NCBI GenBank assembly: GCA_016795285.1
Contig: JAEUIC010000036.1
Location: 1-64,000 of the forward strand
Source: Planctomycetota bacterium
Lineage (GTDB): Bacteria; Planctomycetota; B15-G4; SIAN01
Length of the DNA stretch: 64,000 bases
Reading direction: 5' to 3'
Below the pieces are notes generated by a model. That model did not search any database. It was not told the DNA's origin and saw nothing but the letters and a program-made list of their open reading frames with translations. The translations under genes were made by a program, and so were the position numbers. Shown here in pieces: positions 1 through 9,238 of this stretch; position 1 is the stretch's first letter; every line of letters starts with the position of its first letter.

Positions 1-2
1 GG

Positions 3-1091
3 GCGCGCCCCACCCGCGAGGCCGGCCTCGCCCAGCGCGCGTGCGCGGAGCTGCCGCGGCTCGGCGAGCTCGCCACGCTGGTGCGCAACCGCAAGCGCCC
101 GGAACGGGTCATCAGCTACATCGTCGATCGCAACATCAACCCGACCAACGTCTGCGTCGCGCGCTGCTCCTTCTGCGCGTTCGACCGGCTGCCGGGCGAT
201 CCCGAGGGCTACGTCCTCACCCACGAGCAGATCTTCGCCAAGGTCGACGAGCTGCTCGCGGTCCCGGGCGTCGACGCGAAGCTGATCGAGCGCGGCGGCG
301 TGCAGGTGCTGTTGCAGGGCGGCCACCACCCGAAGCTCGGCATCGAGTGGTACGAGGAGCTCTTCCGCGCGCTGCGCGGGCGCTACCCGAAGCTCCATCT
401 CCACGGCCTCTCGCCGTCCGAGATCGTGCACATCGCGAAGCTCTCGCGCCTCGACATCGCGACGGTGGTGCGGCGCCTCGCGGCGGCCGGGCTCGACAGC
501 ATCCCGGGCGGCGGCGGCGAGATCCTCGTCGATCGCGTCCGCCGCGAGATCGCGCCGGGCAAGGCGATGACCGACGAGTGGCTCGGCGTGATGCGCGAGG
601 CGCACGCGCAGGGCATGAAGACGACGGCCACCATGATGTACGGCCACGTCGAGACGCGCGCCGAGCGGATCGACCACTTGCTGCGCCTGCGCGAGCTGCA
701 GGACGAGTCGCTCGCGCGTCCTGCCGCGCCCGGCAAGCGCCAGGGCGCCTTCACCGCCTTCATCTGCTGGCCCTTCCAGCCGGGCGGCAGCGAGCTCGAG
801 CTGCCGCGCAGCGGGGCCAACGAGTTCCTCCGCATGAACGCGGTCTCCCGCCTGATGCTCGACAACTTCCCGCACCAGCAGACGTCGTTCGTCACGCAGG
901 GCGACAAGCTCGGCCAGCTCGCCCTCTTCTTCGGCTGCGACGACTTCGGCGGGACGATGCTCGAGGAGAACGTCGTCTCGGCCGCGGGCACGCAGTGCCT
1001 CATCACGATCCAGCAGATCGAGCACTGCATCCGCACGGCCGGATTCGAGCCGGCCCGGCGCAACATGTACTACGAAGGGGTCGACGCATGA
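3..1091 (+). CDS. mqnC: Cyclic dehypoxanthinyl futalosine synthase MqnC (5' end outside window)
   Basis: A radical SAM enzyme that cyclises dehypoxanthinyl futalosine in the futalosine route to menaquinone. The frame is open to the left edge and 362 residues are visible, close to the usual family length, so only a few N-terminal residues are probably missing; a GTG at 81 would delete part of the N-terminus and is not a likely start. The sequence shows CVARCSFCAF (the CxxxCxxC cluster-binding motif, first Cys codon near 153), then GGHHPKLG, HGLSPSEI, a GGGGEIL stretch and TMMYGHVET, all typical of MqnC. Its TGA overlaps the ATG of mqnE (ATGA at 1088-1091), so the two are translationally coupled. 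The GGGGEIL and GFTAF-like blocks separate it from MqnE. Confidence 0.93.
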   Translation, partial: ARPTREAGLAQRACAELPRLGELATLVRNRKRPERVISYIVDRNINPTNVCVARCSFCAFDRLPGDPEGYVLTHEQIFAKVDELLAVPGVDAKLIERGGVQVLLQGGHHPKLGIEWYEELFRALRGRYPKLHLHGLSPSEIVHIAKLSRLDIATVVRRLAAAGLDSIPGGGGEILVDRVRREIAPGKAMTDEWLGVMREAHAQGMKTTATMMYGHVETRAERIDHLLRLRELQDESLARPAAPGKRQGAFTAFICWPFQPGGSELELPRSGANEFLRMNAVSRLMLDNFPHQQTSFVTQGDKLGQLALFFGCDDFGGTMLEENVVSAAGTQCLITIQQIEHCIRTAGFEPARRNMYYEGVDA

Positions 1092-2308
1092 CGCCCGCCG
1101 CCGCCTCCGCGAGCGCGGCTCCGACCACGACGTCGCAGCCGCACGCCACCGGCACCAGCGCCTCCACCGCCGTCGGCGCGGCGCCGCGCTGGCGCACGCC
1201 GCTCCGCGATCCGGCGCTGCCGGCGGGCCACCACGAGCGGCTCCTCGCCATCGAGGAGCGGGTGCTCTCGGGCGTCCGCCTCGACGCCGACGACGGCCTC
1301 TTCCTCATGCGGACGCCCGCGCTCCACCGCGTCGGGCGGCTGGCCAACTGGGTGCGCGAGAAGCGGCACGGCGAGCGCGCCTACTTCGTCGTCAACCGCC
1401 ACCTGAACCCGACCAACTTCTGCGTCTACGACTGCAAGTTCTGCGCGTTCTACCGGCGCGCCAACGACCCGACCGGCTACCGCATGTCGCTCGAGGACGT
1501 GCGCCGCGTGGTGCGCGACGAGTTCGAGCGCGAGCTGACCGAGGTCCACATCGTCGGCGGCATCGACCCGAAGCTCCCCTACTCGTACTTCATCGACCTG
1601 CTGCGCGTCATCAAGGAGGAGCGTCCCGACCTCCACTTGAAGGCGTGGACGATGATCGAGATCGAGTGGTTCGCGCGCATCTCGAAGAAGAGCATCGAGG
1701 AGGTGCTCGACGACCTGCTCGCGGCCGGGCTCGGCTCCTGCCCGGGCGGCGGCGTCGAGGTGCTCTCCGACCGGGTGCACGCCGCGCTCTTCCCCGACAA
1801 GCTCTCGCCGGCGCAATGGCTCGACACGGCGCGGCGCGTCCAGCGCCACGGCGTGCGCATGAACGCGACGATGCTCTACGGCCACATCGAGACCGACGAG
1901 GAGCTCGTCGCCCACATGGTCGCGGTGCGCGCGCTGCAGGACGAGACGAAGGGGTTCATGACCTTCATCCCGCTCGCGTTCCACCCGGCCCACACCGAGC
2001 TCGCCCACCTGCCGGGCCCGACCGGGCTGCTCGACCTGCGGACCATCGCGGTGTCGCGCCTGCTGCTCGACAACATCGAGCACATCAAGACCTACTGGGT
2101 CATGCAGGGGCTCGGCGTCGCGCAGGTGGCGCTGCGCTTCGGCGCCGACGACATCGACGGCACGGTCGTCGAGGAGAAGATCACCCATGACGCCGGCGCG
2201 ACCACGCCGTTCGGCGTGACGCAGGGCGAGCTCGTCCGCCTCATCCGCGAGGCGGGACGCGCTCCGTACCAGCGCGACACGACCTGTTCCCGCGCCACGC
2301 CCGTGTGA
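1088..2308 (+). CDS. mqnE: Aminodeoxyfutalosine synthase MqnE
   Basis: A radical SAM enzyme joining SAM-derived adenosyl to the product of MqnA to make aminodeoxyfutalosine for menaquinone synthesis. It has 406 residues. The first roughly 40 residues are Ala/Thr-rich and look like an unstructured extension. CVYDCKFCAF at about 112-121 supplies Cys112, Cys116 and Cys119 for the 4Fe-4S cluster. HIVGGIDPKLPYSYF, the CPGGGVEVLSDRVH block and MLYGHIET match the family. The ATG at 1088 overlaps the mqnC stop. The frame stays open upstream inside mqnC, but that part has no homology and codes MqnC in another frame. The stop overlaps the GTG of mqnA. Confidence 0.94.
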   Translation: MTPAAASASAAPTTTSQPHATGTSASTAVGAAPRWRTPLRDPALPAGHHERLLAIEERVLSGVRLDADDGLFLMRTPALHRVGRLANWVREKRHGERAYFVVNRHLNPTNFCVYDCKFCAFYRRANDPTGYRMSLEDVRRVVRDEFERELTEVHIVGGIDPKLPYSYFIDLLRVIKEERPDLHLKAWTMIEIEWFARISKKSIEEVLDDLLAAGLGSCPGGGVEVLSDRVHAALFPDKLSPAQWLDTARRVQRHGVRMNATMLYGHIETDEELVAHMVAVRALQDETKGFMTFIPLAFHPAHTELAHLPGPTGLLDLRTIAVSRLLLDNIEHIKTYWVMQGLGVAQVALRFGADDIDGTVVEEKITHDAGATTPFGVTQGELVRLIREAGRAPYQRDTTCSRATPV

Positions 2309-3120
2309 GCTCGAAGATGCAGAAGATCCGCATCGGTGTCGTCGACTTCGTGAATGCCCGCCCGCTCGTGCACGGGCTCGACCGCGAGCGCGGCGTCGAG
2401 CTGGTGCGCGGCCGCCCCGCCTTCCTCCAGCAAGCGCTGCGCAAGGGCGACCTCGACGTCGCGCTGGTCTCGTCGATCGAGGCGTTCCGCTCGCCGGAGC
2501 TGAAGATCCTCCCCGAGATCGCGATCTGCTCCGAGGGGCCGGTGAAGAGCGTGAAGCTCTTCCTGAAGAAGCCGCTCGAGCAGGTGGAACGGGTGGCGCT
2601 CGACGCCGGCAGCCGCACCGGCGCGGCGCTGGTCAAGATGGTCTTCGCCGAGTTCCTGCTGAAGCCGGGCGTCGTCGCGGTCGAGGTCGAGCCGTCGCTC
2701 GAGCCGGCCAAGGTCGACGCCGACGCGGTGCTCCTGATCGGCGATCCGGCGCTGAAGGCGAAGGCGGGCGCGCTCGAGCCGCTCGACCTCGGCTGGTTCT
2801 GGACCGACCGCACCGGCATGCCTTTCGTCTACGCGGTCTGGGCGGCGCGCAAGCCGAAGCTGCTCGACACGGCGATGCCGCTCCTGCTGCGCGCGCGCGA
2901 CCGCGGCCTGCTCGAGCGCAGCAAGATCGCCGCCATCGCCGCCGAGGAGCTCTCGCTGCCGGTCGCCGGCCTCACGCAGTACCTGACGCGCAACCTGCGC
3001 TACCAGCTCGGCGAGCGCGAGATCAAGGGGCTCGAGCGCTTCCGCGACATCGGCGTGACGCACGGGCTGTGCAACCGGCACGACGTCCCGTTCGCCTCGG
3101 TGAAGCTCCAGGCGACCTGA
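2305..3120 (+). CDS. mqnA: Chorismate dehydratase MqnA
   Basis: Converts chorismate to 3-enolpyruvyl-benzoate, the first committed step of the futalosine pathway. The 271-residue protein has the periplasmic-binding-protein-like fold of the MqnA/MqnD group: an N-terminal IGVVDFVNARPL block (in other MqnA proteins, IG.V.Y.NA.PL), the substrate-loop motif DVALVSSIE, ALDAGSRTG, and GWFWTDRTGMPFVYAVW. GTG at 2305 overlaps the mqnE stop (GTGA); an ATG at 2317 is an alternative start and would leave a more typical N-terminus. mqnB and mqnD are not in the window, so the set is completed elsewhere. The order mqnC-mqnE-mqnA makes one operon. Confidence 0.9.
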   Translation: MSSKMQKIRIGVVDFVNARPLVHGLDRERGVELVRGRPAFLQQALRKGDLDVALVSSIEAFRSPELKILPEIAICSEGPVKSVKLFLKKPLEQVERVALDAGSRTGAALVKMVFAEFLLKPGVVAVEVEPSLEPAKVDADAVLLIGDPALKAKAGALEPLDLGWFWTDRTGMPFVYAVWAARKPKLLDTAMPLLLRARDRGLLERSKIAAIAAEELSLPVAGLTQYLTRNLRYQLGEREIKGLERFRDIGVTHGLCNRHDVPFASVKLQAT

Positions 3121-3297
3121 GCGAGCGCAGGGCGGCGCGCCCCGTTCGCGACCCGGCGCGCGTCGCGAAGCGCCGCTATGCTCCCCGCCCCAGAACGCGC
3201 GCGCGGCCTCTTGGCGGGGGTCGCGCGCCGGCGCGTCGAGCGGACGCGTCCAGTGCGCGGGAGCGGTGCGCAGGACCAGTGCGCAGGAGGGGATTCG

Positions 3298-5097
3298 ATG
3301 GCGACCAAGGGCGCCGAGCAGCAGGGCCTTTTCCCGACCGAGGGCGAACCGAAACCGGCCGCCGCGAAGCCGTCGCGAGCGACGAGCAGCACAGCCAACG
3401 GCGCCGGCGAGAGCGCCGCTCCGCGCCCCTCGGCGGCCGCCCGAGCGAACGACGACGCGAGCGACGATGCGACCGCCGACGCGGAGCCGTCGAGCGGCCG
3501 CGATCGCAGCGGCAGCGCCGGCGGCAGCGGCAGCGGCGGCGAGACGGTCGCCCATCGGCTCGCCGCGAAGCAGCGCGAGATCTCGGTCTCCGAGTTCTTC
3601 ACCAAGAACCGCCACCTGCTCGGCTTCGACAACCCGCGCAAGGCGCTGCTCACCGCCATCAAGGAGGCGGTCGACAACTCCCTCGACGCCTGCGAGGAAG
3701 CGGGGATCCTGCCCGACGTGAAGGTCGAGATCCTGCCGACCCCGCGCGAGGACCGCTTCCGCGTCGTGGTCGAGGACAACGGCCCCGGCATCGTGAAGCA
3801 GCAGCTCCCCCACGTCTTCGCGCGGCTGCTCTACGGCTCGAAGTTCCACGTGCTGAAGCAGCAGCGCGGCCAGCAGGGGATCGGCATCTCGGCGGCCGCG
3901 ATGTACGGCCAGCTCACCACCGGCAAGCCGCTCTCGGTGATCTCGCGCATCGGCAAGAAGCACCCGGCCAACTACGTCGAGCTCAAGATCGACACCGCCC
4001 GCAACAAGCCGGAAGTCCTGCGCGAGATGGAGACCGACTGGGAGAAGGAGCACGGCACGCGCATCGAGCTCGAGCTCGAAGCCAAGGTGCAGAAGGGCAA
4101 GCAGTCGGTCGACGAGTACCTCGCGCAGACCGCCATCGCCAACCCGCACGTCCGCATCGAGTACCGCGACTGGGAAGGCCAGGTGACCGTCTTCGAGCGC
4201 GCCACGAAGACGCTGCCCGCGCAGCCGAAGCAGATCCAGCCCCACCCCTACGGCGTCGAGGTGGGGATGCTCGGCGGGATGATGAAGACGACCGAGGCGA
4301 AGAAGCTCGCCGCCTTCCTGAAGAGCGACTTCTCGCGCGTGAGCCCGCGCGTCGCCGAGGAGATCTGCGAGATCGCCAAGGTCTCGCCCGACGCGCGCCT
4401 CACCTCGCTCGAGCCCGAGAAGATCGAGGCGATCCACCAGGCGATGAGCCAGGTGAAGATCCTCGCGCCCGCCACCGACTGCATCGTGCCGATCGGCGAA
4501 GCGGGGCTGGTCGCCGGCATGAAGAAGGTGATCAACGCCGACCTCTACCTGGCCGAGACGCGCGCCCCGAAGATCTACCGCGGCAACCCGTTCGTCGTGG
4601 AGGTGGGCGTCGCCTACGGCGGCGAGCTGCCGGCCGAGGAGCCGGTCCGCCTGGTCCGCTTCGCCAACCGCGTCCCGCTGCTCTACCAGCAGGGCGCCTG
4701 CGTCTCCACCAAGGCGATCATCACCACCGACTGGCGCAACTACATGCTCCAGCAGCCGAAGGAGTCGCTGCCGGTGGCGCCGATGGTGATCGTCGTCCAC
4801 CTCGCCTCGGCGTGGGTGCCGTTCACCTCCGAGGCGAAGGAGGCGGTCGCCCACTACCCCGAGATCCTGAAGGAGATGCGCCTCTCCCTGATGGAGATGG
4901 GGCGCAAGATCGCCACCCACATTCGCAAGACGCGGCGCGCCGCCGACGAGGCGAAGAAGCGCGACTACATCGACATGTTCCTGCCGACCGTCGTCGAGGC
5001 GCTGCACGAGATCCTCGCGCTCGACAAGCCGACCCTCGACAAGACGTCGGGCAACCTGCGCGACATCCTCGAGGCGTCGCGCAAGAAGATGGTCTGA
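3298..5097 (+). CDS. top6B: DNA topoisomerase VI subunit B
   Basis: The ATPase subunit of type IIB topoisomerase VI, which pairs with the A subunit next door to pass one duplex through another. The 599-residue protein starts at ATG 3298 behind a clear AGGAGG; an in-frame ATG at 3178 has no such site. Residues 1-85 are a low-complexity Ala/Ser/Gly extension. The GHKL ATPase follows: KEAVDNSLDA (N box, 122-131), DNGPGI (160-165) and GQQGIGIS (191-198), then the H2TH and transducer regions ending near IRKTRRAADEAKKRDY. Topoisomerase VI is the standard archaeal and plant enzyme and occurs in only a minority of bacteria. Codon use matches the neighbours, so no recent transfer is visible. Confidence 0.93.
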   Translation: MATKGAEQQGLFPTEGEPKPAAAKPSRATSSTANGAGESAAPRPSAAARANDDASDDATADAEPSSGRDRSGSAGGSGSGGETVAHRLAAKQREISVSEFFTKNRHLLGFDNPRKALLTAIKEAVDNSLDACEEAGILPDVKVEILPTPREDRFRVVVEDNGPGIVKQQLPHVFARLLYGSKFHVLKQQRGQQGIGISAAAMYGQLTTGKPLSVISRIGKKHPANYVELKIDTARNKPEVLREMETDWEKEHGTRIELELEAKVQKGKQSVDEYLAQTAIANPHVRIEYRDWEGQVTVFERATKTLPAQPKQIQPHPYGVEVGMLGGMMKTTEAKKLAAFLKSDFSRVSPRVAEEICEIAKVSPDARLTSLEPEKIEAIHQAMSQVKILAPATDCIVPIGEAGLVAGMKKVINADLYLAETRAPKIYRGNPFVVEVGVAYGGELPAEEPVRLVRFANRVPLLYQQGACVSTKAIITTDWRNYMLQQPKESLPVAPMVIVVHLASAWVPFTSEAKEAVAHYPEILKEMRLSLMEMGRKIATHIRKTRRAADEAKKRDYIDMFLPTVVEALHEILALDKPTLDKTSGNLRDILEASRKKMV

Positions 5098-5146
5098 GCC
5101 CGCCCCGCGCGCCCCTGCCGATCGACCGCGACAAGGAACCCCCGCC

Positions 5147-6301
5147 ATGGCCAAGGACGACAAGAAGGGCAGCAACAAGAAGGCGAGCGCCAACCCGGAG
5201 CTCGACAAGGTCACGATCCAGTGCATCGACCGCGCGGCGACCCGCGTGCTCGACTCGATCGCGAAGAAGAAGCAGCCGGAGCTCAAGTTCCCGGTGCGCT
5301 CGCTCAGCAACGTCGACTACGACGCGAAGAAGGGCTTCTTCGAGCTCGGCGAGAACCTCTCGACGCGCACGCTCACCGTCAACTCGGTGAAGACCTTCGC
5401 GCAGACGCTGAAGCTGATGTCGCTCAGCAAGCAGATGGTGCAGGAGAACAATTCCGCCACCAAGCGAGAGGCGTACTACGTCAGCAAGAACTGGGGCGAC
5501 GCCCGCTTCACCGAGCAGCCCGAGTCGGACACGGTGATGGACGACGTCGAGGCGATGTTCAGCCTCGACGGCGTGACGCGCGAGCAGCTGCGCTTCGTCC
5601 CCGACGAGCACGGCGGCGCGGTGGCTGGCGAGTTGATCGTCATCGACCGCGACCCGAACACCCACGAGCCGATCGAGATCGACTGCACCCGCTTCGGCAC
5701 CGGCGCCTACACGATCCCCTCCTCGGTCGAGCACCTGAAGTTCCGCACCAACGCCAAGTTCGTGCTGGCGATCGAGACGGGCGGCATGTTCCAGCGCCTG
5801 CAGAGCAACGGCTACCCGAAGGACGCCCACTGCATCATCGTCTCGATGGCGGGCGTGCCGACCCGCTCGACGCGCCGGTTCCTGCGCCGCCTCACCGACG
5901 ACTTGGACCTCCCCGTCTACGCCTTCGTCGACTGCGACCCCTACGGCATCGCCAACATCTACCGGACGTTGAAGGTCGGCTCCGGCAACGCCGCGCACAT
6001 CAACCAGTTCTTCTGCGTACCGCGCGCCCGCTTCCTCGGCGTCACGCCGCAGGACATCCTCGACTTCAAGTTGCAGGACGCCACCCACCCGCTGCAGGAG
6101 GTCGACGAGAAGCGCGCCAAGGATGCGCTGAAGAACGACCCCTTCTTCAAGAAGAACAAGGCGTGGGTCCGCGCCTTCGAGCAGATGCTCGCCATGAAGG
6201 TGCGCGCCGAGCAGCAGGCGCTCACCAAGTGGGGACTGAACTACGTGATCGACGAGTACCTGCCGCGCAAGCTGAAGAGCCCCGGGACGTTCCTGCCGTA
6301 G
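5147..6301 (+). CDS. top6A: DNA topoisomerase VI subunit A (Spo11-like)
   Basis: The DNA-cleaving subunit of topoisomerase VI. It has 384 residues and starts 49 bases after top6B. The winged-helix/CAP part holds TKREAYY at about 105-111, containing the tyrosine that attacks DNA (one of Tyr110/Tyr111). The Toprim domain has the metal-binding Glu210 in AIETGGMF and Asp262 and Asp264 in VDCDPYG. All catalytic residues are therefore present, and the B subunit is adjacent, so an active enzyme is expected. It is distinct from the short topoisomerase VIII fusions, since both subunits are full length. The N-terminal Lys-rich stretch (residues 1-15) is extra. Confidence 0.94.
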   Translation: MAKDDKKGSNKKASANPELDKVTIQCIDRAATRVLDSIAKKKQPELKFPVRSLSNVDYDAKKGFFELGENLSTRTLTVNSVKTFAQTLKLMSLSKQMVQENNSATKREAYYVSKNWGDARFTEQPESDTVMDDVEAMFSLDGVTREQLRFVPDEHGGAVAGELIVIDRDPNTHEPIEIDCTRFGTGAYTIPSSVEHLKFRTNAKFVLAIETGGMFQRLQSNGYPKDAHCIIVSMAGVPTRSTRRFLRRLTDDLDLPVYAFVDCDPYGIANIYRTLKVGSGNAAHINQFFCVPRARFLGVTPQDILDFKLQDATHPLQEVDEKRAKDALKNDPFFKKNKAWVRAFEQMLAMKVRAEQQALTKWGLNYVIDEYLPRKLKSPGTFLP

Positions 6302-6464
6302 GCGGCACGACGGCAGCCCGCCGGGCAGTCAGCGCCGCGGCGAACGAGGTGCGAGGCCGCGGGCAGGGCGGGCGAGCCCCCGAGCGAGGACTCGCCGCCG
6401 CCGAACCGCGCGCGCGTTCATTGGTAGAAGGCACGCTCGACCGACCTCTCCGAGGAGCGATGGA

Positions 6465-6803
6465 ATGAGTGGCGCCGCGGTGCTCCCGAGCCTGATTCCG
6501 CTGTTCGTCGTCCTCGCGATGCGGCGCGCCGAGGCGCGCATCCATCGACAGCTCTCGGACGCGCGGGCGTTCACCGCGGAATCAGCGGTCGACCTCACCC
6601 TCAACCGCTCGATGGACAAGCGGCGCTTGAAAGGCTTGATCGACGGCGGCGCGGTGCGGACGGCCGCGAACGGCCGCCACTTCCTGGACGCCGACGGCTG
6701 GACCCGCTACCAGGGCCGTCGACGCCAACGCGTGCTGCTGGTCGTCTCCGCGCTGGTGGCGCTCGTCGGCATCGGGCTCGGACTGCTCTTCGTCCTGCAG
6801 TGA
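6465..6803 (+). CDS. Small membrane protein, unknown function
   Basis: A 112-residue protein starting at ATG 6465 behind a purine-rich GAGGAGCG. It has a hydrophobic segment near residues 5-18, a charged central part (about 20-88) with a short helix-turn-helix-like run ending in DADGWTRYQGRR, and a strong C-terminal membrane segment (about 89-111). It stands alone: 163 bases separate it from top6A, and it converges with the leftward gene ending at 6900. I recognise no family. The good ribosome-binding site and clear membrane segment support it as a real gene. Confidence 0.6.
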   Translation: MSGAAVLPSLIPLFVVLAMRRAEARIHRQLSDARAFTAESAVDLTLNRSMDKRRLKGLIDGGAVRTAANGRHFLDADGWTRYQGRRRQRVLLVVSALVALVGIGLGLLFVLQ

Positions 6804-6899
6804 CGGCGCTGCGAAGGACTCGCTCGCGCCCGCATCCGCAGCGCTGGTGAAGCGACATCCGCTCCGGCACGGGGGCCGCGCGATCGCGCAGCTCCTCGG

Positions 6900-9083
6900 T
6901 CAGCGACCGCTCGCGAGCTCCCCTTCGAGCCCCTCCGCCGTCGTCACCGGCAGCCGGCACGCGCCGCGGCGGCAGACCCACGCGGTCGCCACGCTCGCGT
7001 CGCGCCCCTCGAGTAGCGCCGAGAGCTTCGCCACGGCGGCGCGCGTCGCCGGCGTCGCGGCCAGCACGACGCGGTTCGGCGCGAAGCCTTCGCGCAGCAC
7101 GGCGAGGAACGGCGCGAGCGCCGCCGCGTCGGGGGCGATCAGCACCACCTCGACGGGATCGGATTGGAGGAAGTCGACGGCGGCCAGCATGCGGGAGAGC
7201 GCGTGCGGCTGCTGCTCGAGCTTCCGGCGATAGAGCTCGAGCGTGCGCAGCGCGGCGTCGCGGTAGTGGTCGGCGCCGGTCAGCGCGGAGAGGCGCAGCA
7301 ACGCGTCGACGAGCACCGACGGCCCCGACGGCGTCGCCCCGTCCCACGCCTCCTTCGAGCGGACGAGCAGCGCCTCGGCGTCGTGCGCGGTGAAGAAGAA
7401 GCCGCCCTGCGCGTCGTCCCAGAAGCGCTCGAGCGTGGCGTCGGCCAACTCCCGCGCGAAGGCGAGGTCGGCCGGCTCGAAGCGCGCCTCCCACAGGCAG
7501 AGCAGTCCCTCGATCAGGAAGGCGTAGTCGGCGAGGTTGCCGTCGTGGCGCGCGCGACCGTCCTTCCAGCTGCGCAGGAGCCGGTGGCCGCCAGTGCTCG
7601 CGGCCGCGCCGCTGGCACTGCCGTCCGCCGCGCGCCACAGCTCGCGCCGCACGAACGCCGCCGCCTCGCCCGCCGCCGCCACGAAGCGCGGCTCGTCGAG
7701 CAGCGCCCCCGCCCGCGCCAGCGCGCCGATCAAGAGTCCGTTCCAGTCGGCGAGCACCTTGTCGTCACGGTTCGGCGCGATCCGCTGCGCCCGCGCGGCG
7801 AGCAGCTTCGCACGCACCGCTGCCACGTTCGCCGCCACCGCCGCCGGATCGAGCGAACGCGACTTCGCGAAGTCGACGACGCTCCACGGCCGCCAGAGCA
7901 CCGTCTTGCCGTGCTCGAAGTTGCCCCCCGGCGCGACGCCGAAGAAGGGCGCCGCCCACGCCGCCGTCTCCGCGCCGAGCACCGCGGCGAACTCCGCCGG
8001 ATCCCAGACGAAGTACTTGCCCTCCTCCCCCTCGCTGTCGGCGTCCTGCGTCGAGCAGAAGCCGCCGCCCGGCGAACGCATCTCGCGCAGCGCCCACTCG
8101 AGCGTGGTACGGACCGTCTCCGCGTGCGCCGCATCGCCGCTCACTTGCCAGCCGTCGAGGTAGGCCTGCGCGAGGAGCGCGTTGTCGTAGAGCATCTTCT
8201 CGAAGTGCGGCACCGCCCAGCGCTCGTCGACGGAGTAGCGATGGAAGCCGCCCGCGAGCTGATCGTGGATCCCGCCCGCCGCCATCTTCTCGAGCGAGCG
8301 GAGCGCCGCCTGGCGCGCCACTGGCTGGCCGAACCGCGCGTCGATCCGCAGCAGGAGCTGCAGGTCCATCGGATGGGGGAACTTCGGCGCCTCCCCGAAG
8401 CCGCCGTTCTCCTCGTCATGGCCGCGCAACAAGAGCTCGGCGGCGCGCGGCAGCAGGCTCGGATCGCTCGCGAACGCACCCGGCGCGCCGTCGCCGGCCG
8501 GCGCCGCGACCGCCGCCGCCATCTCGCGCAGATGGTCGGTGAGCCCATCGGCCGACTTCAAGACGCGCGGCCGCTCCTCCTTCCAGAGGCGCGCGAGCTC
8601 GGTCAGCACGCGCGGGAAGCCGGCGCGCCCGAAGCGATCGGCGGGCGGGAAGTAGGTGCCGCCGAAGAAGGGCTTCAAGTCGGGCGTGAGCCAGACCGAC
8701 ATCGGCCAGCCGCCGCCCTGCGTCAGCGCCTGCACCGCCTTCATGTAGAGCTCGTCGACGTCGGGCCGCTCCTCGCGGTCGACCTTGATGCAGACGTAGT
8801 GGTCGTTCATCAGCGCCGCGATGGCGGCATCCTCGAAGCTCTCGCGCTCCATGACGTGGCACCAGTGGCACGCCGAGTAGCCGATCGAGAGGAAGATCGG
8901 CTTGTCCTCGGCCCGCGCGCGCGCGAACGCTTCGGCCCCCCACGGGTACCAGTCGACCGGGTTCCCCGCGTGCTGCAGCAGGTAGGGCGAACTCTCGTGC
9001 GCGAGGCGGTTCTGGCGGTGCGCCGCAGGACGCGCCTCACCCTGCCCACCCTGCTCGTCTTGCGCGTCTCGCGTCGAACTCAT
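6900..9083 (-). CDS. DUF255/YyaL-type thioredoxin-fold protein
   Basis: A 727-residue member of the YyaL/SPATA20 family: an N-terminal thioredoxin-like domain followed by an (alpha/alpha)6-barrel like those of glycan-processing enzymes. Its biochemical role is not established. NRLAHESSPYLLQHAGNPV, the CHWC motif (Cys72, Cys75) in SIGYSACHWCHVME, and GGWPMSVWLTPD are hallmarks. The ATG at 9083 has GGAGG eight bases upstream and is chosen as start. A GTG at 9242 overlaps the stop of the upstream gene (GTGA) and would add 53 residues that read like a lipoprotein signal (hydrophobic run then AAAC), so an exported form cannot be excluded. The C-terminal 200 residues are normal for the family. Confidence 0.85.
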   Translation of the reverse strand: MSSTRDAQDEQGGQGEARPAAHRQNRLAHESSPYLLQHAGNPVDWYPWGAEAFARARAEDKPIFLSIGYSACHWCHVMERESFEDAAIAALMNDHYVCIKVDREERPDVDELYMKAVQALTQGGGWPMSVWLTPDLKPFFGGTYFPPADRFGRAGFPRVLTELARLWKEERPRVLKSADGLTDHLREMAAAVAAPAGDGAPGAFASDPSLLPRAAELLLRGHDEENGGFGEAPKFPHPMDLQLLLRIDARFGQPVARQAALRSLEKMAAGGIHDQLAGGFHRYSVDERWAVPHFEKMLYDNALLAQAYLDGWQVSGDAAHAETVRTTLEWALREMRSPGGGFCSTQDADSEGEEGKYFVWDPAEFAAVLGAETAAWAAPFFGVAPGGNFEHGKTVLWRPWSVVDFAKSRSLDPAAVAANVAAVRAKLLAARAQRIAPNRDDKVLADWNGLLIGALARAGALLDEPRFVAAAGEAAAFVRRELWRAADGSASGAAASTGGHRLLRSWKDGRARHDGNLADYAFLIEGLLCLWEARFEPADLAFARELADATLERFWDDAQGGFFFTAHDAEALLVRSKEAWDGATPSGPSVLVDALLRLSALTGADHYRDAALRTLELYRRKLEQQPHALSRMLAAVDFLQSDPVEVVLIAPDAAALAPFLAVLREGFAPNRVVLAATPATRAAVAKLSALLEGRDASVATAWVCRRGACRLPVTTAEGLEGELASGR

Positions 9084-9238
9084 GGCATGGGCCTCCGGTG
9101 GCACCGCCTCCTGCGCCGCGCGATTCGCGGCAGCAGGCGGGACGGCGGCGCCGGCGGCGGCCGGCTCGATCACGATTCGGGACGGAGCGCCGCACGCCGC
9201 GGCGGCCCAAACGAACAGGCCGCTCGCGGCGCGTGCCC

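Noticed and set aside
41..1087. Long upstream extension of the mqnE frame
   Set aside because: It lies inside mqnC in another frame, is Arg/Ala-rich shadow sequence and lacks MqnE homology; the ATG at 1088 fits the family.
2092..5310. Open frame of over 1000 codons on the minus strand
   Set aside because: Antisense to mqnA and top6B, with His/Asp/Leu/Arg-biased composition typical of GC-rich shadow frames and no domains.
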